A stretch of 64,000 nt of DNA from Ideonella paludis. Lineage in GTDB: Bacteria; Pseudomonadota; Gammaproteobacteria; Burkholderiales; Burkholderiaceae_C. The notes below the pieces were generated by a model. The model saw nothing but the letters and a program-made list of their open reading frames with translations, was not told where the DNA came from and made no database searches. The number at the start of each line of letters is the position of its first letter. Position 1 is the stretch's first letter. The DNA lies in contig NZ_JAGQDG010000004.1 in NCBI RefSeq assembly GCF_018069865.1, positions 62,001 to 126,000 of the forward strand, in the 5' to 3' direction. Positions 1-9,995 of the stretch are shown here, one piece after another. The translations under genes were made by a program, and so were the position numbers.

Positions 1-1044
1 CACCGGCATCTCCAGCTCTTTGAGCACGCGGTCGGCGGTGGCACTGACCTGGTCCCACTGGCTGGCGTCATGCAGCAGCACGGTGAACTCGTCGCCACTG
101 AGGCGCGCCACCACGTCGGATGAACGCACGACGGCGCGCAGGCGCTTGGCCAAAGTCATCAACAGCGCATCTCCCGCCGCATGGCCGTAGGTGTCGTTGA
201 CAGGCTTGAAGCGATCCAGGTCGATGAACAGCAAGGCCAGGCACTTACCGTCGCGGTGGGCGGCGGCCACCGAGGCACGCGCCAGCTCGGTGAACAAGGC
301 CCGGTTAGGCAGGTCGGTGAGCGTGTCTTGCAAGGCCATGCGTTGCAGCTCGGCCTTCTGGCCTTCCAACTGGTCGAACAGCTCGGCCACTTGCGTGTGA
401 ACGTCGTTGAGGTGGCTGCCCAGCTCGCCAAGTTCATCGCGGCGGTTCCACTCGGTCGGCACCACGGTGCCGCGGGACGCCATCTGGCTGGCTTGCTGCT
501 TCAAGCGCTGAATCGGGCCCAAGAGGCGGCGGGTCAGAATCACCACCAACACCAGCCCGCTCAGCAAGACCTGTAGGGCGGCAAGCTGGATGGTGCCGGT
601 GCGGCGCTCTGCTAGGGCATGTTCAATCTGCTGCGGGTCGAACCAAATCTCCAGCTCGCCCAGGCGCTCGCCTTCGTGCAGGACCTCGGCCCTGTACAGC
701 ACCCCTTGGCCCACCACGGCGCCGGTCTTGCTCAGTTCCACCGGCTTGCTCAAAGGGCGGTTCTCGGTCAGGCGCAGGCTGTTGACCGAGGGCTCCATCA
801 GTCCGCGCTGAAGGCGGTAGAGCATGGCTGATTCGTCCATGGTCCACAGGGGCGTGACCAAATCAGCCGTCATCAAGCCCAACACCGCTTGGCGGTTCTG
901 GGCGACCAGCGGCTCCTGGGCTTGCCGTGTCCAGCGCTCTTCCATCTTCCACAAGGCGACGGTGGGGATGATCACAGCCAGGGCGATACCGATGATCACC
1001 GACGCGCGGATGGAGAGCGTGGGCCAGCGGCGAGCTTCAGGCAT
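1..1044 (-). CDS. Membrane-bound diguanylate cyclase (GGDEF), C-terminus cut by window edge
   Basis: The reading frame begins with ATG at 1044 and runs off the window at base 1, giving 348 residues without a stop. It has a membrane segment near residues 10-33, an extracytoplasmic sensor region of about 115 residues, a second membrane segment near 151-173, a HAMP-like linker with a short helical stretch, then a GGDEF domain. The signature reads SGDEF, a variant found in active enzymes, and an RxxD inhibitory site (RSSD) lies five residues before it. It would make cyclic di-GMP from two GTP at the inner membrane, with product inhibition. The start overlaps the stop of dacB by 8 bases, so the two are probably co-transcribed. 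Whether an EAL domain follows cannot be seen. Confidence 0.9.
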   Translation of the reverse strand, partial: MPEARRWPTLSIRASVIIGIALAVIIPTVALWKMEERWTRQAQEPLVAQNRQAVLGLMTADLVTPLWTMDESAMLYRLQRGLMEPSVNSLRLTENRPLSKPVELSKTGAVVGQGVLYRAEVLHEGERLGELEIWFDPQQIEHALAERRTGTIQLAALQVLLSGLVLVVILTRRLLGPIQRLKQQASQMASRGTVVPTEWNRRDELGELGSHLNDVHTQVAELFDQLEGQKAELQRMALQDTLTDLPNRALFTELARASVAAAHRDGKCLALLFIDLDRFKPVNDTYGHAAGDALLMTLAKRLRAVVRSSDVVARLSGDEFTVLLHDASQWDQVSATADRVLKELEMPV

Positions 1045-2494
1045 GGCGCGCCAGCCATTCAATGCAGCCGTCCATCTGCGGGGTGGCACGGTCGGCTTGA
1101 GGATGGTTGATCAGGGCCGTCACCACCACCACATGGCCTGAGCGAGTCTTGATGTAGCCGGCCAAGGCACGGGTATCCAGCAGCGTGCCGGTCTTGAGAT
1201 AGGCCTGGCCCTGGGCCGCCCCGCCGCGCAGGCGATGCTGCATCGTACCGTCCACCCCGGCCAAGGGCAAAGAGCTGAGCAAGGCCATGCCCTGCGGGTG
1301 ATAGGCAAAGCGCTCCAGCAGGCTGGCCAAGGCACGCGGCTTGGCACGCTCCTGGCGTGAGAGGCCTGAGCCCGAATCGACCTCAATGTCGCCCCGCGCC
1401 AAGCCCTGTTGCGCCAGCCATTGCTGCAGGCGGCGCTGGGCACCGGCCAAGGTCGCCGCCTGGCTGGGAAAGCCCGGCGACATGGCCAGCATGAGGTGGC
1501 GGGCGGCCAAGTTGTCGCTGGTTTTGTTGATGTCGCGCAGCAGCGCCGGCAGGCGCTCAGACTGGTGCACCGAGAAGAGCTTGGGGGCGCGGGGCGCAGC
1601 GGGCTGGTCCAGCACCGAGCCGGTCAGGCGCCCACCGGCCCGGGCCCAGGCGTGTGCGACGGCCATGCGCGCCACTTGGCCGGGCGGCAGCACCGCCTCC
1701 ACCGTCATGGGCCCACAGGCAGCCGCCCATTCGCCGTGCAGTTGTAGTCGGGGGGCGGCTTCAGGGCGGCTCTCATCGCGCGCCCACTGTGGCACCGGTT
1801 GGCAGGCACGCTGGCCCGCGAACGCGGTAGCCACTTTGGACCCCGCCAGGGTGGCCTGCGGGCGTCCATCGGCGTCGGCTTTGAGGCTGACGCGCACCCG
1901 GCCTTGGTCGATCATCAGCGCATCGGGCCACAAATGGTGCGGTCGGCTGGCAGAGGGCGTGGGCGTGAAGGCATGGTCCTTGGCCGTCAGCGCAAAAGCA
2001 CGGCGGTCCAGCACCAGATGGCCTTGGATGCGGTGCAGGCCTTGGGCGCGCCATTGCGCCATCCAGGCTTGGAGGCTGTCGTGGTCCAGCGTGGCATCGC
2101 CGCCCCCCACCAGCCACAGGTCGCCCCACAAGGTGCCGTCGCGCAGCTCACCGTCCAAATAGGCGGCGGTGCGCCAGCGGAACTCTGGCCCCAAGACATC
2201 GAGGGCCGCCATCGAGGTCACCAGCTTGGCGGTGGAGGCCATCTGAAAGGGCTGCTCGGCGTTGATGGCCACCAAGGGCTGGGCCTGCCCCACCACACGC
2301 GCATACAGGCCCACGCTGCTGGCCGGCAAGCCACAGCGCTCGGGCAGGGTTTGCAGCGTGTCGCCCACTGCAGCCACGCTGCTGCCCACAGGCCAGCACA
2401 GACTTGCAGCCAAGGCCGACAAGCACTGGCGTCGGCTGACCTGCCCCAAGGCATCAGGATGGGCTGGGGCACAATCCGGAACACTTTTCCACAT
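1037..2494 (-). CDS. dacB: D-alanyl-D-alanine carboxypeptidase/endopeptidase (PBP4 family)
   Basis: Periplasmic penicillin-binding protein of the S13 family that trims or cleaves D-Ala-linked peptidoglycan cross-links. All three active-site motifs are present: STAK near residue 87, SDN near 326 and KTG near 434. The N-terminus carries a signal peptide that begins with SRRQC and ends near SSVAA. The open frame extends up to 2572, but that would run into the divergent trmB start. I chose the ATG at 2494, which leaves about 85 bases between the two genes and gives 485 residues. A TTG at 2449 is an alternative. The family assignment is firm and the start is less so. Confidence 0.88.
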   Translation of the reverse strand: MWKSVPDCAPAHPDALGQVSRRQCLSALAASLCWPVGSSVAAVGDTLQTLPERCGLPASSVGLYARVVGQAQPLVAINAEQPFQMASTAKLVTSMAALDVLGPEFRWRTAAYLDGELRDGTLWGDLWLVGGGDATLDHDSLQAWMAQWRAQGLHRIQGHLVLDRRAFALTAKDHAFTPTPSASRPHHLWPDALMIDQGRVRVSLKADADGRPQATLAGSKVATAFAGQRACQPVPQWARDESRPEAAPRLQLHGEWAAACGPMTVEAVLPPGQVARMAVAHAWARAGGRLTGSVLDQPAAPRAPKLFSVHQSERLPALLRDINKTSDNLAARHLMLAMSPGFPSQAATLAGAQRRLQQWLAQQGLARGDIEVDSGSGLSRQERAKPRALASLLERFAYHPQGMALLSSLPLAGVDGTMQHRLRGGAAQGQAYLKTGTLLDTRALAGYIKTRSGHVVVVTALINHPQADRATPQMDGCIEWLARHA

Positions 2495-2578
2495 CCCTGC
2501 AGCATGGGGCCAAGCGCTGCGGCGCAAGCGCCGAAGGTAAGCCTGCTTCCCCTGCCAGATATGCGTTTGCACGCCAGC

Positions 2579-3316
2579 ATGACCACCCCCACCTCCGCCG
2601 ACTCAGCCGCTTCCACCTCTGATTCAAGCAGCGAGGCGCCCACCAGCAAGCCGCAACGCAGCATCCGCAGCTATGTGGTGCGCGCGGGCCGCATGGGCAC
2701 CGGCCAGCAAAAAGCCCTGGCCGAGTTGAGCCCGCGATTTGTGCTGCCCTATCAGGCCCAAGCGCAGGACTGGGCCGCCAGCTTTGGCCGGCAGGCCCCT
2801 CTGGTCTTGGAGATTGGCTTTGGCATGGGGGCCGCCACGGCCCAAATTGCCGCACTGCGCCCCGACACCGACTTTGTGGGCGTGGAGGTGCACACACCGG
2901 GCGTGGGCGCCTTGCTCAAGCGCATCGGCGAAGAAGGCTTGAGCAATCTGCGCATCATTCAGCATGACGCCGTGCAGGTGCTGGAGCACATGGTGCAGCC
3001 GGGTTCCCTGGCCGGTGTGCATGTGTTCTTTCCCGACCCTTGGCACAAGAAAAAGCACAACAAGCGCCGCTTGATTCAACCACCGCTGGTGGCCCTGTTG
3101 GCCTCGCGTCTGGCACCGGGTGGCGTGTTGCACTGCGCCACCGACTGGCAGCCCTATGCCGAGCAAATGCTGGAGGTGCTGTCCGCTGAGGGCCAGCTAC
3201 AGAATACCGCCGAGGGTTATGCGCCGCGCCCCGACTATCGCCCTCTGACCAAGTTCGAGGCCCGTGGCCTCAAGCTGGGCCACGGGGTCTGGGACTTGGT
3301 GTTCAAAAAGGTCTGA
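2579..3316 (+). CDS. trmB: tRNA (guanine-N7-)-methyltransferase
   Basis: Makes 7-methylguanosine at position 46 of tRNAs using S-adenosylmethionine. The 245-residue protein has the SAM-binding loop EIGFGMG at about 78-84 and the family motif [14 protein letters not shown] from about 151. The first 25 residues are Ser/Thr/Ala rich and probably disordered. An in-frame ATG at 2561 would add six residues, and neither start has a strong ribosome binding site. The gene is divergent from dacB and convergent with uppP, whose stop lies 15 bases away. A small GC hairpin (3315-3327) overlaps the stop but has no T-tract. Confidence 0.93.
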   Translation: MTTPTSADSAASTSDSSSEAPTSKPQRSIRSYVVRAGRMGTGQQKALAELSPRFVLPYQAQAQDWAASFGRQAPLVLEIGFGMGAATAQIAALRPDTDFVGVEVHTPGVGALLKRIGEEGLSNLRIIQHDAVQVLEHMVQPGSLAGVHVFFPDPWHKKKHNKRRLIQPPLVALLASRLAPGGVLHCATDWQPYAEQMLEVLSAEGQLQNTAEGYAPRPDYRPLTKFEARGLKLGHGVWDLVFKKV

Positions 3317-3331
3317 GGCCGAGCCTCCCGC

Positions 3332-4189
3332 TCAGGCCTTCCACTCCACCCAGCCGGTGAAGGCGGTCAGCAACACCAGACCGCCAAAAACGATGCGGTA
3401 CCAGGCGAAGATGGTGAAGTCATGCGTGGCGACGTAACGGATCAGCCAGCGGATGCACACCAAGGCGCTGAGAAAGGCAAACACGGTGCCCACCGCGAAC
3501 AGTGGCCAGTCGCTGAATTGCAAATCCTGGCGCTGCTTGATCAGTGAATAGGCGCCCGCCCCGATCAGAGTGGGGATGCCCAAGAAGAAGCTGAACTCGG
3601 TGGCCGCTTTGCGCGAGAAGCCAAACAACATGGCGCCAATGATGGTGGCGCCCGAGCGGCTGGTGCCCGGGATCAGGGCCGCACATTGCACCAAGCCCAC
3701 TTTGAGGGCATCCATCACGGTCATGTCGTCCACGGTTTCGACGCGCGCGCGGCGGCTGCCTTCCAGGTCCATCACACCGAATTTGTCGCGGTGGCGGCGT
3801 TCAACCCAGAGGATGATCAGACCGCCGACCACAAAGGACAGCGCCACGGGCACCGGATGAAACAGTTTGGCCTTGATGGCTGAGCCCAGCGCCAAGCCGA
3901 GCACCACCGCAGGGATGAAGGCCACCAGCACATTGAGTGCAAAACGCTGCGCCTGCACCTCGGAGCGCAAGCCCTTGATCGTGCCGAACACCCGCTCACG
4001 GTATTCCCAAATCACGGCGATCATGGCGCCGGTTTGAATGGCAATCTCGAACACCTTGGCGGTGGGGCCGGTGAAGTCCAGCAGGGAGCCGGCCAAGATC
4101 AAGTGACCGGTCGAAGAGATGGGCAAGAACTCGGTCAAGCCTTCCACCACCCCGAGGATGGCGGCCTTGAGCAAAAGAATCAGATCCAC
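3332..4189 (-). CDS. uppP: Undecaprenyl-diphosphatase (BacA/UppP)
   Basis: Integral inner-membrane phosphatase that recycles undecaprenyl pyrophosphate to the monophosphate carrier used for peptidoglycan and O-antigen synthesis. The 285 residues show both family signatures: [14 protein letters not shown] at 16-29 and PGTSRSG at 174-180, plus about eight hydrophobic segments. The start codon is GTG at 4189. It stands alone, facing trmB and downstream of a DUF1439 lipoprotein gene on the same strand. Confidence 0.95.
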   Translation of the reverse strand: MDLILLLKAAILGVVEGLTEFLPISSTGHLILAGSLLDFTGPTAKVFEIAIQTGAMIAVIWEYRERVFGTIKGLRSEVQAQRFALNVLVAFIPAVVLGLALGSAIKAKLFHPVPVALSFVVGGLIILWVERRHRDKFGVMDLEGSRRARVETVDDMTVMDALKVGLVQCAALIPGTSRSGATIIGAMLFGFSRKAATEFSFFLGIPTLIGAGAYSLIKQRQDLQFSDWPLFAVGTVFAFLSALVCIRWLIRYVATHDFTIFAWYRIVFGGLVLLTAFTGWVEWKA

Positions 4190-4243
4190 AGTGGTGTCCG
4201 CAGGGCAGCAAAGCCGCCCATGATAGCGGGCGCTGCTGGCGGC

Positions 4244-4819
4244 TTAAGCTCTGGGCACGGCCAGCAACTCCAGCCCTTGCGGCTGAATGCGCACCTGGGG
4301 CGGGGCATAGCCGGCATCGGTCAAGCGCTGCCAGTCGCTGTCTTTGAAGGTGTAGATGCTCAAGTCTTCCAGCACGCGCTCCACCAGCAGGCCGCCCAGG
4401 CGCTGACCCTGCAAGCGGCTGGGCCAGCGCCCGGCGTCCTCCAGGCCGTCCACTGCCCAGTCATGAACTTTCACTTGGCGCATCCTCAGGCTGCGGTCTT
4501 CTGGCCGAACCGCCAAGGCGGTGCTCAGGCGAAGACGACCTTGCAAGCGCGTGGTGAACAAGCGGTCCCGCAGCGCCACACCCAAGCCCAGCTCGAGCCG
4601 GTTGTCTTCAGGCAGCAGGCGAACTTTCGGGTGGCTCACCTCCACATCCAGCCACTCCATCAGGCGCTTGTCCACCGGAAAGCGCCGGGCCAGCAGTGCT
4701 GCGAGTTCGTCCTCGCTGTAGACCACCCGACGCGGCCCCAACACGCTGGCACAAGCGCCCAACAGACTGCCAGAGACCAGCGCCACCCCTCCCAGCACCC
4801 TACGACGAGTTATAGCCAT
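4244..4819 (-). CDS. DUF1439 family lipoprotein
   Basis: A 191-residue protein starting with MAITRRRVLGG, then a hydrophobic stretch ending in LLGAC, which is a lipobox with lipidation expected at the Cys near residue 23. The rest resembles the DUF1439 family of putative periplasmic lipid-binding lipoproteins, with a low-Cys beta-rich body. I chose the ATG at 4819 because it places the basic n-region directly before the signal; the open frame upstream to 4897 would destroy that. Function is unknown. The gene diverges from the TetR regulator. Confidence 0.75.
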   Translation of the reverse strand: MAITRRRVLGGVALVSGSLLGACASVLGPRRVVYSEDELAALLARRFPVDKRLMEWLDVEVSHPKVRLLPEDNRLELGLGVALRDRLFTTRLQGRLRLSTALAVRPEDRSLRMRQVKVHDWAVDGLEDAGRWPSRLQGQRLGGLLVERVLEDLSIYTFKDSDWQRLTDAGYAPPQVRIQPQGLELLAVPRA

Positions 4820-4898
4820 GTCATTCGCAACTGCATTGAACAGCAGGTGCAACGCGGGCGGGGGCCTTGCGGCTGACAGGGCCTTGCGCCATATCACT

Positions 4899-4926
4899 TT
4901 GCGAGCCTGAGGGCCGGTGTTAGCAT
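4899..4926 (+). promoter_or_regulatory. Putative sigma-70 promoter of the tetR-RND operon
   Basis: A TTGCGA hexamer at 4899-4904 and TAGCAT at 4921-4926 are separated by 16 bases, ending 22 bases before the tetR start. Match to consensus is moderate, and the assignment rests on position and on the operator that follows directly. Confidence 0.4.
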
Positions 4927-4927
4927 T

Positions 4928-4941
4928 ACTGACCGATCAGT
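4928..4941. promoter_or_regulatory. Palindromic TetR-family operator
   Basis: The sequence ACTGACCGATCAGT is an inverted repeat matching at six of seven positions per half. Its outer bases at 4925-4926 and 4943-4944 also pair. It resembles operators of AcrR-like TetR repressors of RND pumps. It lies between the putative -10 box and the tetR start codon at 4949, so a bound dimer would block transcription of tetR, the fusion protein and the pump. Confidence 0.7.
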
Positions 4942-4948
4942 CATTAAG

Positions 4949-5626
4949 ATGTCCGCAGCCACCACCGCCCGTCAACGCCGCAAAGACGCTCGCCCGCAAG
5001 AACTGCTGGACGCGGCGCTGGAGTTGTTCGTCGAAAAAGGCTTTGCCGCGACGCGCTCTGAAGAAGTGGCCGTGCGCGCTGGCGTCTCCAAGGGCACGCT
5101 CTACCTGTATTACCCCAGCAAAGAAGAGTTGCTGAAGGCCGTGATCCAGCAGGCTTTGGCAGCCAAGATTGCCGAAGGGCGGGCGATGGCCCAAGGCCTG
5201 CAAGGCTCGCCCGGTGACAAGCTTTTGACCGTGCTGCCGCACTGGTGGGGCGAGGTCTATCGCAGCCCGGCTTCCGGCGTGTTCAAGCTGGTGATCACCG
5301 AGATGTGCAACTTTCCGGAGCTCGCACAGTTCTATGCCCGGGAAGTGATTGAGCCCGGCAGCGCCTTGGTGGCTGAGCAATTGGAAGCCGGCATGGCCTG
5401 CGGTGAATTCAGACGCCATGACGTGAGGTCCACCGTCTACTCCATCGTGATGCCGCTGATCATGCTGTGCCTGCACAAGCACTCGCTGGGCGCTTGCGGC
5501 ATGGTCGAGCCCATGCTGGCAGACCCTGACCCCTTCATACGCCACCACGTCGCTTTGGTGCTGGACGGCTTGCGCCACCGGCCCGACGCGACGGGCGCAC
5601 CCCACACTTCTCCTACACCCATCTGA
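4949..5626 (+). CDS. TetR/AcrR family transcriptional regulator
   Basis: A 225-residue repressor with a TetR N-terminal DNA-binding domain at about 15-65, including the helix-turn-helix around AVRAGVSKGTLYLYYPSKEEL. The C-terminal part (70-215) is the ligand-binding and dimer domain. It is the first gene of a tight operon: its stop is followed after 2 bases by the membrane fusion protein gene. The palindrome in its own promoter suggests autoregulation and control of the downstream efflux genes. The inducing ligand cannot be predicted. Confidence 0.9.
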   Translation: MSAATTARQRRKDARPQELLDAALELFVEKGFAATRSEEVAVRAGVSKGTLYLYYPSKEELLKAVIQQALAAKIAEGRAMAQGLQGSPGDKLLTVLPHWWGEVYRSPASGVFKLVITEMCNFPELAQFYAREVIEPGSALVAEQLEAGMACGEFRRHDVRSTVYSIVMPLIMLCLHKHSLGACGMVEPMLADPDPFIRHHVALVLDGLRHRPDATGAPHTSPTPI

Positions 5627-5628
5627 GC

Positions 5629-6780
5629 ATGGCCATTTCACGTCGCACTGTTGTCGTCTCAGTCCTTGCGCTGGCCGTGGCCGGCGGGCTGGTGTGGATG
5701 AAGCGAGCCCGCACGGCCCCAGAGGCTGCTGCCGCCCCCGGGCCCCAAGCCGCCGCCTCGGCCCCGGCTGCCCTGCTGCTGACCCCGCAAGATGTGTGGG
5801 CGGTGCGCAGCACCGAGCTCCAGCGCCATATTGAGATCTCAGGGCCACTGAGGGCGGTGACCACTGCCATGGTCAAGGCCAAGGTGGCGGGCGAGCTCAA
5901 AAGCCTGACCGTGCGCGAAGGCGACACGGTGCGGGCCGGGCAGGTGCTGGGCCAGATCGACACCACCGAGCTGGAGTGGCGTCTTCGCCAAGCCGAGCAA
6001 CAGGCCGAAGCGGCCAAAGCCCAGGCCGACGTGGCCGAGCGCACCCTGGCCAATAACCGCGCCTTGGTCAGCCAGGGCTTTATCTCGCCCACGGCGCTGG
6101 ATACCTCTCAAGCCAATGCCAACGGCGCACGCGCCACGCTTCAAGCCGCCCAAGCCGCGTCGGCCCTGGCCCGCAAATCGCTGGGCGACGCGACCTTGGT
6201 GTCGCCCATCAACGGCTTGGTCTCGCAACGCTTGGCCCAGCCGGGCGAGCGCGTGGCCTTGGATGCCCGGGTGCTGGAAGTGGTGGACCTGACCCGTTTG
6301 GAGCTGGAAGCCGCGCTGCCTCCCCAAGCCGTGGCTCAAGTTCGGGTGGGTGCCAGCGCGATGCTGCAGTTCGAAGGATTGGCCGAGCCGGTGAGCGCCC
6401 AGGTGGTGCGCATCAACCCCAGCGCCAGCAGCGGCACCCGCACGGTCGCGGCCTATCTCAGCGTCGCCCCTCACCCCAGCTTGCGCCAGGGCCTGTTTGC
6501 CACCGGCCGCATCACCCTGCCCGGCGCCACCAGCGTGGTGGTGCCCAGCAGTGCGGTACGGCTGGATCTGCCCGAGCCCAGCGTGTTGGTGCTGGAGGGC
6601 GATCGCGCCGTACAACGCAAAGTCACATTGGGCGCCACCGGTGAAGCCCAGGGCTTGGCGGTGACGGAGGTGCTCAGCGGCGTGAAGACCGGTGACTGGG
6701 TGCTGACCGCGCAAGCCGGTGCCGTGCGCAGCGGCACCTTGGTGCAGCGGCCAGCCGCCAGCGCGTCCTCTTCCCGCTGA
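5629..6780 (+). CDS. RND efflux system periplasmic adaptor (membrane fusion protein)
   Basis: A 383-residue HlyD/AcrA-type adaptor linking an inner-membrane RND pump to an outer-membrane channel. A single N-terminal hydrophobic segment (about 7-24) anchors it; there is no lipobox, unlike AcrA. A lipoyl-like half-motif near residue 85-105 (VREGDTVRAGQVLGQIDT) is followed by an Ala/Gln-rich alpha-helical hairpin (about 112-188), the second lipoyl half, then beta-barrel and membrane-proximal domains. It starts 2 bases after tetR and is followed after 12 bases by the pump gene. Confidence 0.92.
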   Translation: MAISRRTVVVSVLALAVAGGLVWMKRARTAPEAAAAPGPQAAASAPAALLLTPQDVWAVRSTELQRHIEISGPLRAVTTAMVKAKVAGELKSLTVREGDTVRAGQVLGQIDTTELEWRLRQAEQQAEAAKAQADVAERTLANNRALVSQGFISPTALDTSQANANGARATLQAAQAASALARKSLGDATLVSPINGLVSQRLAQPGERVALDARVLEVVDLTRLELEAALPPQAVAQVRVGASAMLQFEGLAEPVSAQVVRINPSASSGTRTVAAYLSVAPHPSLRQGLFATGRITLPGATSVVVPSSAVRLDLPEPSVLVLEGDRAVQRKVTLGATGEAQGLAVTEVLSGVKTGDWVLTAQAGAVRSGTLVQRPAASASSSR

Positions 6781-6792
6781 GCGCGCAAGACC

Positions 6793-9700
6793 ATGTGGTT
6801 CACCCGCGTCTCGATTGCCAACCCCGTCATGGCCGTGATGGTCATGCTGGCCTTTGTGGTCCTGGGCGGCTTTTCGCTGCAAAAGCTCAAGGTCGACCAG
6901 TTCCCCAATATCGACTTTCCCACCGTGGTGGTGTCGGTGGCCTACCCTGGCGCCTCGGCCGAGGTGGTGGAAAACGAAATCACCATCAAGGTCGAAGAGG
7001 CCGTCAACACCATTGCCGGCATCAGCCAGCTTTACTCGCGCAGCTATGAAGGCACCGCCGTCATCATTGTTCAGTTCAATCTGGACATGGACGGGCGCAA
7101 AGCCGCCGACGATGTGCGCGAGAAAGTGGCCCAGATCCGCGCCGCCCTGCCCGAGGACGTCGACGAGCCCAAGATTTCGCGCTTTGACCCCGCCTCGCGA
7201 CCCATCTGGACCCTGGCCCTGACCAGCCCTGACAACAGCCGCAGCCCCGCAGAGCTGACCGCCTTTGGCGACCAAGTCATCAAGAAGCGATTGGAGAACG
7301 TGCGCGGCGTGGGCTCTGTCACCTTGGTGGGCGGTGCCAAGCGCGAGATCAACATCTATCTCAAGCCCCAAGCCTTGGAGGCCTGGGGCCTCTCCGCCGA
7401 CTTGGTGATGACCGCCGTGCGCAATGAAACGCGCAATCTGCCGGCGGGCACGCTGCGCAATGCCGCCAATGAGCGCATTGTTCAGATCGACGGCCGCTTC
7501 ACCACCCCGCAAGCCATGAAGCAGCTCATCGTCGCGCGGCGCGGCGGACAGCCAGTGCGGCTGGGCCAAGTGGCGGACGTGGTGGACGGCCCGCAAGAAA
7601 CCGACAGCCTAGCGCTCTACAACGGCCAGCGCATGTTGGCGATGGAGGTGCTCAAGGCCCAGGGCGAGAACACCATCGATGTGGTCGATGGATTGATGCG
7701 TGCGGCTGAAGAGCTCAAGCCCCGCTTGCCGCCGGGCATGAGTGTGGAGGTGGTGCGCGACAACTCACGGCCCATCCGGGTCTCGGTCAATAACGTGCGC
7801 CGCACCCTGATCGAAGGCGCCCTGCTGACCGTGGGCATCGTCTTTTTGTTCCTCAACTCCTGGCGCTCCACGCTGATCACCGGGTTGACGCTGCCCATTG
7901 CGTTGGTGGGCACCTTTTTGTTCATGCAGATCTTCGGCTTCTCCATCAATATGGTGACGCTGATGGCCCTGTCGCTGTGCGTGGGCTTGCTGATCGACGA
8001 CGCCATCGTGGTGCGAGAAAACATCGTGCGCCATGTGCAGATGGGCAAGTCGCCGCGCGATGCGGCGCTGGAAGGCACCTCGGAAATTGGCTTGGCAGTG
8101 CTGGCCACCACGCTGTCCATCGTCGCTGTGTTCCTGCCCATTGGCTTCATGGGCGGCATCATCGGCAAGTTCTTCCACGAGTTCGGCATCACCATCGTGG
8201 CGGCCGTGCTGATCTCGATGTTTGTGAGCTTCACGCTGGACCCCATGCTGTCCTCCGTCTGGCACGACCCCGCCATCGACCGCGAAGGCCAACCCTTCGA
8301 GCCCAAGGGCTGGTATGACCACACTTTGGGCCGCCTGACGCACGGCGTGGACCAATGGTCGCGCCGCTTGGCGTCGGGTTATGAAGCGCTGCTGGATTGG
8401 TCACTGCAGCACAAACTGGTCACCATGCTGGTGGCCATCAGCACGCTGGTGGCCTCGGTGGTGATGGTGCGGTTCTTGGGCACCGAGTTCGTGCCCAAGG
8501 CGGATTTCTCCGAAACCTCCGTCACCTTCTACACCCCTGTCGGCAGCAGCCTGGAAGTGACGCAACAACGCACCGCCCAGGTGGACCAGATCCTGCGCGC
8601 CATGCCCGAGGTGCGCTACACCTTGGCCACCATCAACACCGGCTCTGCTCAAGGTCATAACCAGGTCAGCATCTACGTGCGCTTGGTCGACAGGCACTCG
8701 CGCAGCCGCTCGGCCGACGCGATGTCGGCGCCGCTGCGCGCACAGCTCGCCCAAGTGCCCGGCATCACCGTCACCCATGTGGGCCTGCTGGACGCCGTGG
8801 GCGGCAACAAGCCCATCTCGGTGTCGCTGCAAGGGCCTGATTTGAATGAGTTGAAGCGCTTGTCGCAACTTGCCTCCGAACAGCTGCGCGCCATCCCCGG
8901 GCTCTCGGACCTGGACACCAGCATGAAGCCCGAGAAGCCCACCGTGGCGGTCGAGGTCAAACGCGATGCCGCTTCGGATGTGGGCTTGTCGGTGGGCGCC
9001 ATCACCAACCATCTGCGGGCCCTGATCGCGGGCAACACCGTCAGCACCTGGCGGGCGCCCGATGGCCAGAACTACGATGTCAAGGTGCGGCTCAGCCCCG
9101 GGTCCCGTCAAGACAGCCCGGATTTGCAGCGCATTGCCTTGCTGGCCGGCACCAACGCCGATGGCTCGCCCAAGCTCGTGGCGCTCAGCCAGGTCGCCGA
9201 GCTGCGCGACGCCACTCTGCCTAACCAGATCAACCGCCGCGATCTGAATCGCGAAGTGGAGTTCACCGCCAACACCACCGGCCGCGCCTTGGGGGAGGTG
9301 ACGGCAGACATGAAGAAGGCACTGCAGGCCATGCCGCTTCCGCCGGGCTATCAGTTTCGCTTTGGGGGGGCGAGCAAGGACATGCAGGAGTCCTTCATCT
9401 ACGCCGTCTCGGCACTGGCCATGGGTGTGATTTTCATCTACATGATTTTGGCCAGCCAGTTCAAGAGCTTCTTGCAGCCCATCGCGCTGATGAGCTCCCT
9501 GCCTCTGACCCTGATTGGCGTGGTGGGCGCACTGCTCTTGTGGCGCTCGACCCTCAATATGTTCTCCATCATCGGCGTGGTGATGCTGATGGGCCTGGTG
9601 ACCAAGAACGCCATCTTGCTGCTGGACTTCGCCATTCGCCTGCGCGAGCAAGGCGTCGAGCGCACCTCCGCCCTGCTGCAGGCAGCCCATGTGCGGCTGC

Positions 9701-9945
9701 GGCCTATCTTGATGACCACCCTGGCCATGGTCTTTGGCATGGTGCCACTGGCTTTTGCCCTGACCGAGGGCTCTGAGCAGCGCGCTCCCATGGGCCAAGC
9801 CGTGATTGGCGGCGTCATCACCTCCTCTATCCTGACCCTGGTGGTGGTGCCGGTGATTTACTGCGCCCTGGATGACCTTAAGCAGTGGGTGTCGCGCAAG
9901 TGGGGTGGTGGCGCTGTCAGCACAAATGGGGGCGAAGCCGCCTAA
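6793..9945 (+). CDS. RND multidrug efflux pump permease (AcrB/MdtB/MexB-like)
   Basis: A 1050-residue inner-membrane antiporter with the two-fold RND layout: TM1, a large periplasmic porter loop, TM2-6, then the same again. The proton-relay residues are visible: the Asp pair D402-D403 in TM4 (GLLIDDAIVV) and K938 in TM10 (GLVTKNAILL). The length is normal for drug-exporting RND pumps. The nearest candidate outer-membrane partner is the TolC-type gene at 11054, two genes downstream. Substrate specificity cannot be read from the sequence. Confidence 0.95.
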   Translation: MWFTRVSIANPVMAVMVMLAFVVLGGFSLQKLKVDQFPNIDFPTVVVSVAYPGASAEVVENEITIKVEEAVNTIAGISQLYSRSYEGTAVIIVQFNLDMDGRKAADDVREKVAQIRAALPEDVDEPKISRFDPASRPIWTLALTSPDNSRSPAELTAFGDQVIKKRLENVRGVGSVTLVGGAKREINIYLKPQALEAWGLSADLVMTAVRNETRNLPAGTLRNAANERIVQIDGRFTTPQAMKQLIVARRGGQPVRLGQVADVVDGPQETDSLALYNGQRMLAMEVLKAQGENTIDVVDGLMRAAEELKPRLPPGMSVEVVRDNSRPIRVSVNNVRRTLIEGALLTVGIVFLFLNSWRSTLITGLTLPIALVGTFLFMQIFGFSINMVTLMALSLCVGLLIDDAIVVRENIVRHVQMGKSPRDAALEGTSEIGLAVLATTLSIVAVFLPIGFMGGIIGKFFHEFGITIVAAVLISMFVSFTLDPMLSSVWHDPAIDREGQPFEPKGWYDHTLGRLTHGVDQWSRRLASGYEALLDWSLQHKLVTMLVAISTLVASVVMVRFLGTEFVPKADFSETSVTFYTPVGSSLEVTQQRTAQVDQILRAMPEVRYTLATINTGSAQGHNQVSIYVRLVDRHSRSRSADAMSAPLRAQLAQVPGITVTHVGLLDAVGGNKPISVSLQGPDLNELKRLSQLASEQLRAIPGLSDLDTSMKPEKPTVAVEVKRDAASDVGLSVGAITNHLRALIAGNTVSTWRAPDGQNYDVKVRLSPGSRQDSPDLQRIALLAGTNADGSPKLVALSQVAELRDATLPNQINRRDLNREVEFTANTTGRALGEVTADMKKALQAMPLPPGYQFRFGGASKDMQESFIYAVSALAMGVIFIYMILASQFKSFLQPIALMSSLPLTLIGVVGALLLWRSTLNMFSIIGVVMLMGLVTKNAILLLDFAIRLREQGVERTSALLQAAHVRLRPILMTTLAMVFGMVPLAFALTEGSEQRAPMGQAVIGGVITSSILTLVVVPVIYCALDDLKQWVSRKWGGGAVSTNGGEAA

Positions 9946-9995
9946 AATCGCGGGTTTTCCTGAACCCGTCCGCAGACAGCCCCCGAGGATTCGCC

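Noticed and set aside
5839-7596. Minus-strand open frame (585 codons) opposite the RND adaptor and pump
   Set aside because: It has His/Gly-rich shadow composition, while both plus-strand genes are intact and well conserved.
9951-9968. Hairpin CGGGTT/AACCCG between the RND pump and the PCM-like gene, considered as a terminator
   Set aside because: The stem is only 6 bp and no T-tract follows, so a terminator call is not supported. It may be chance.
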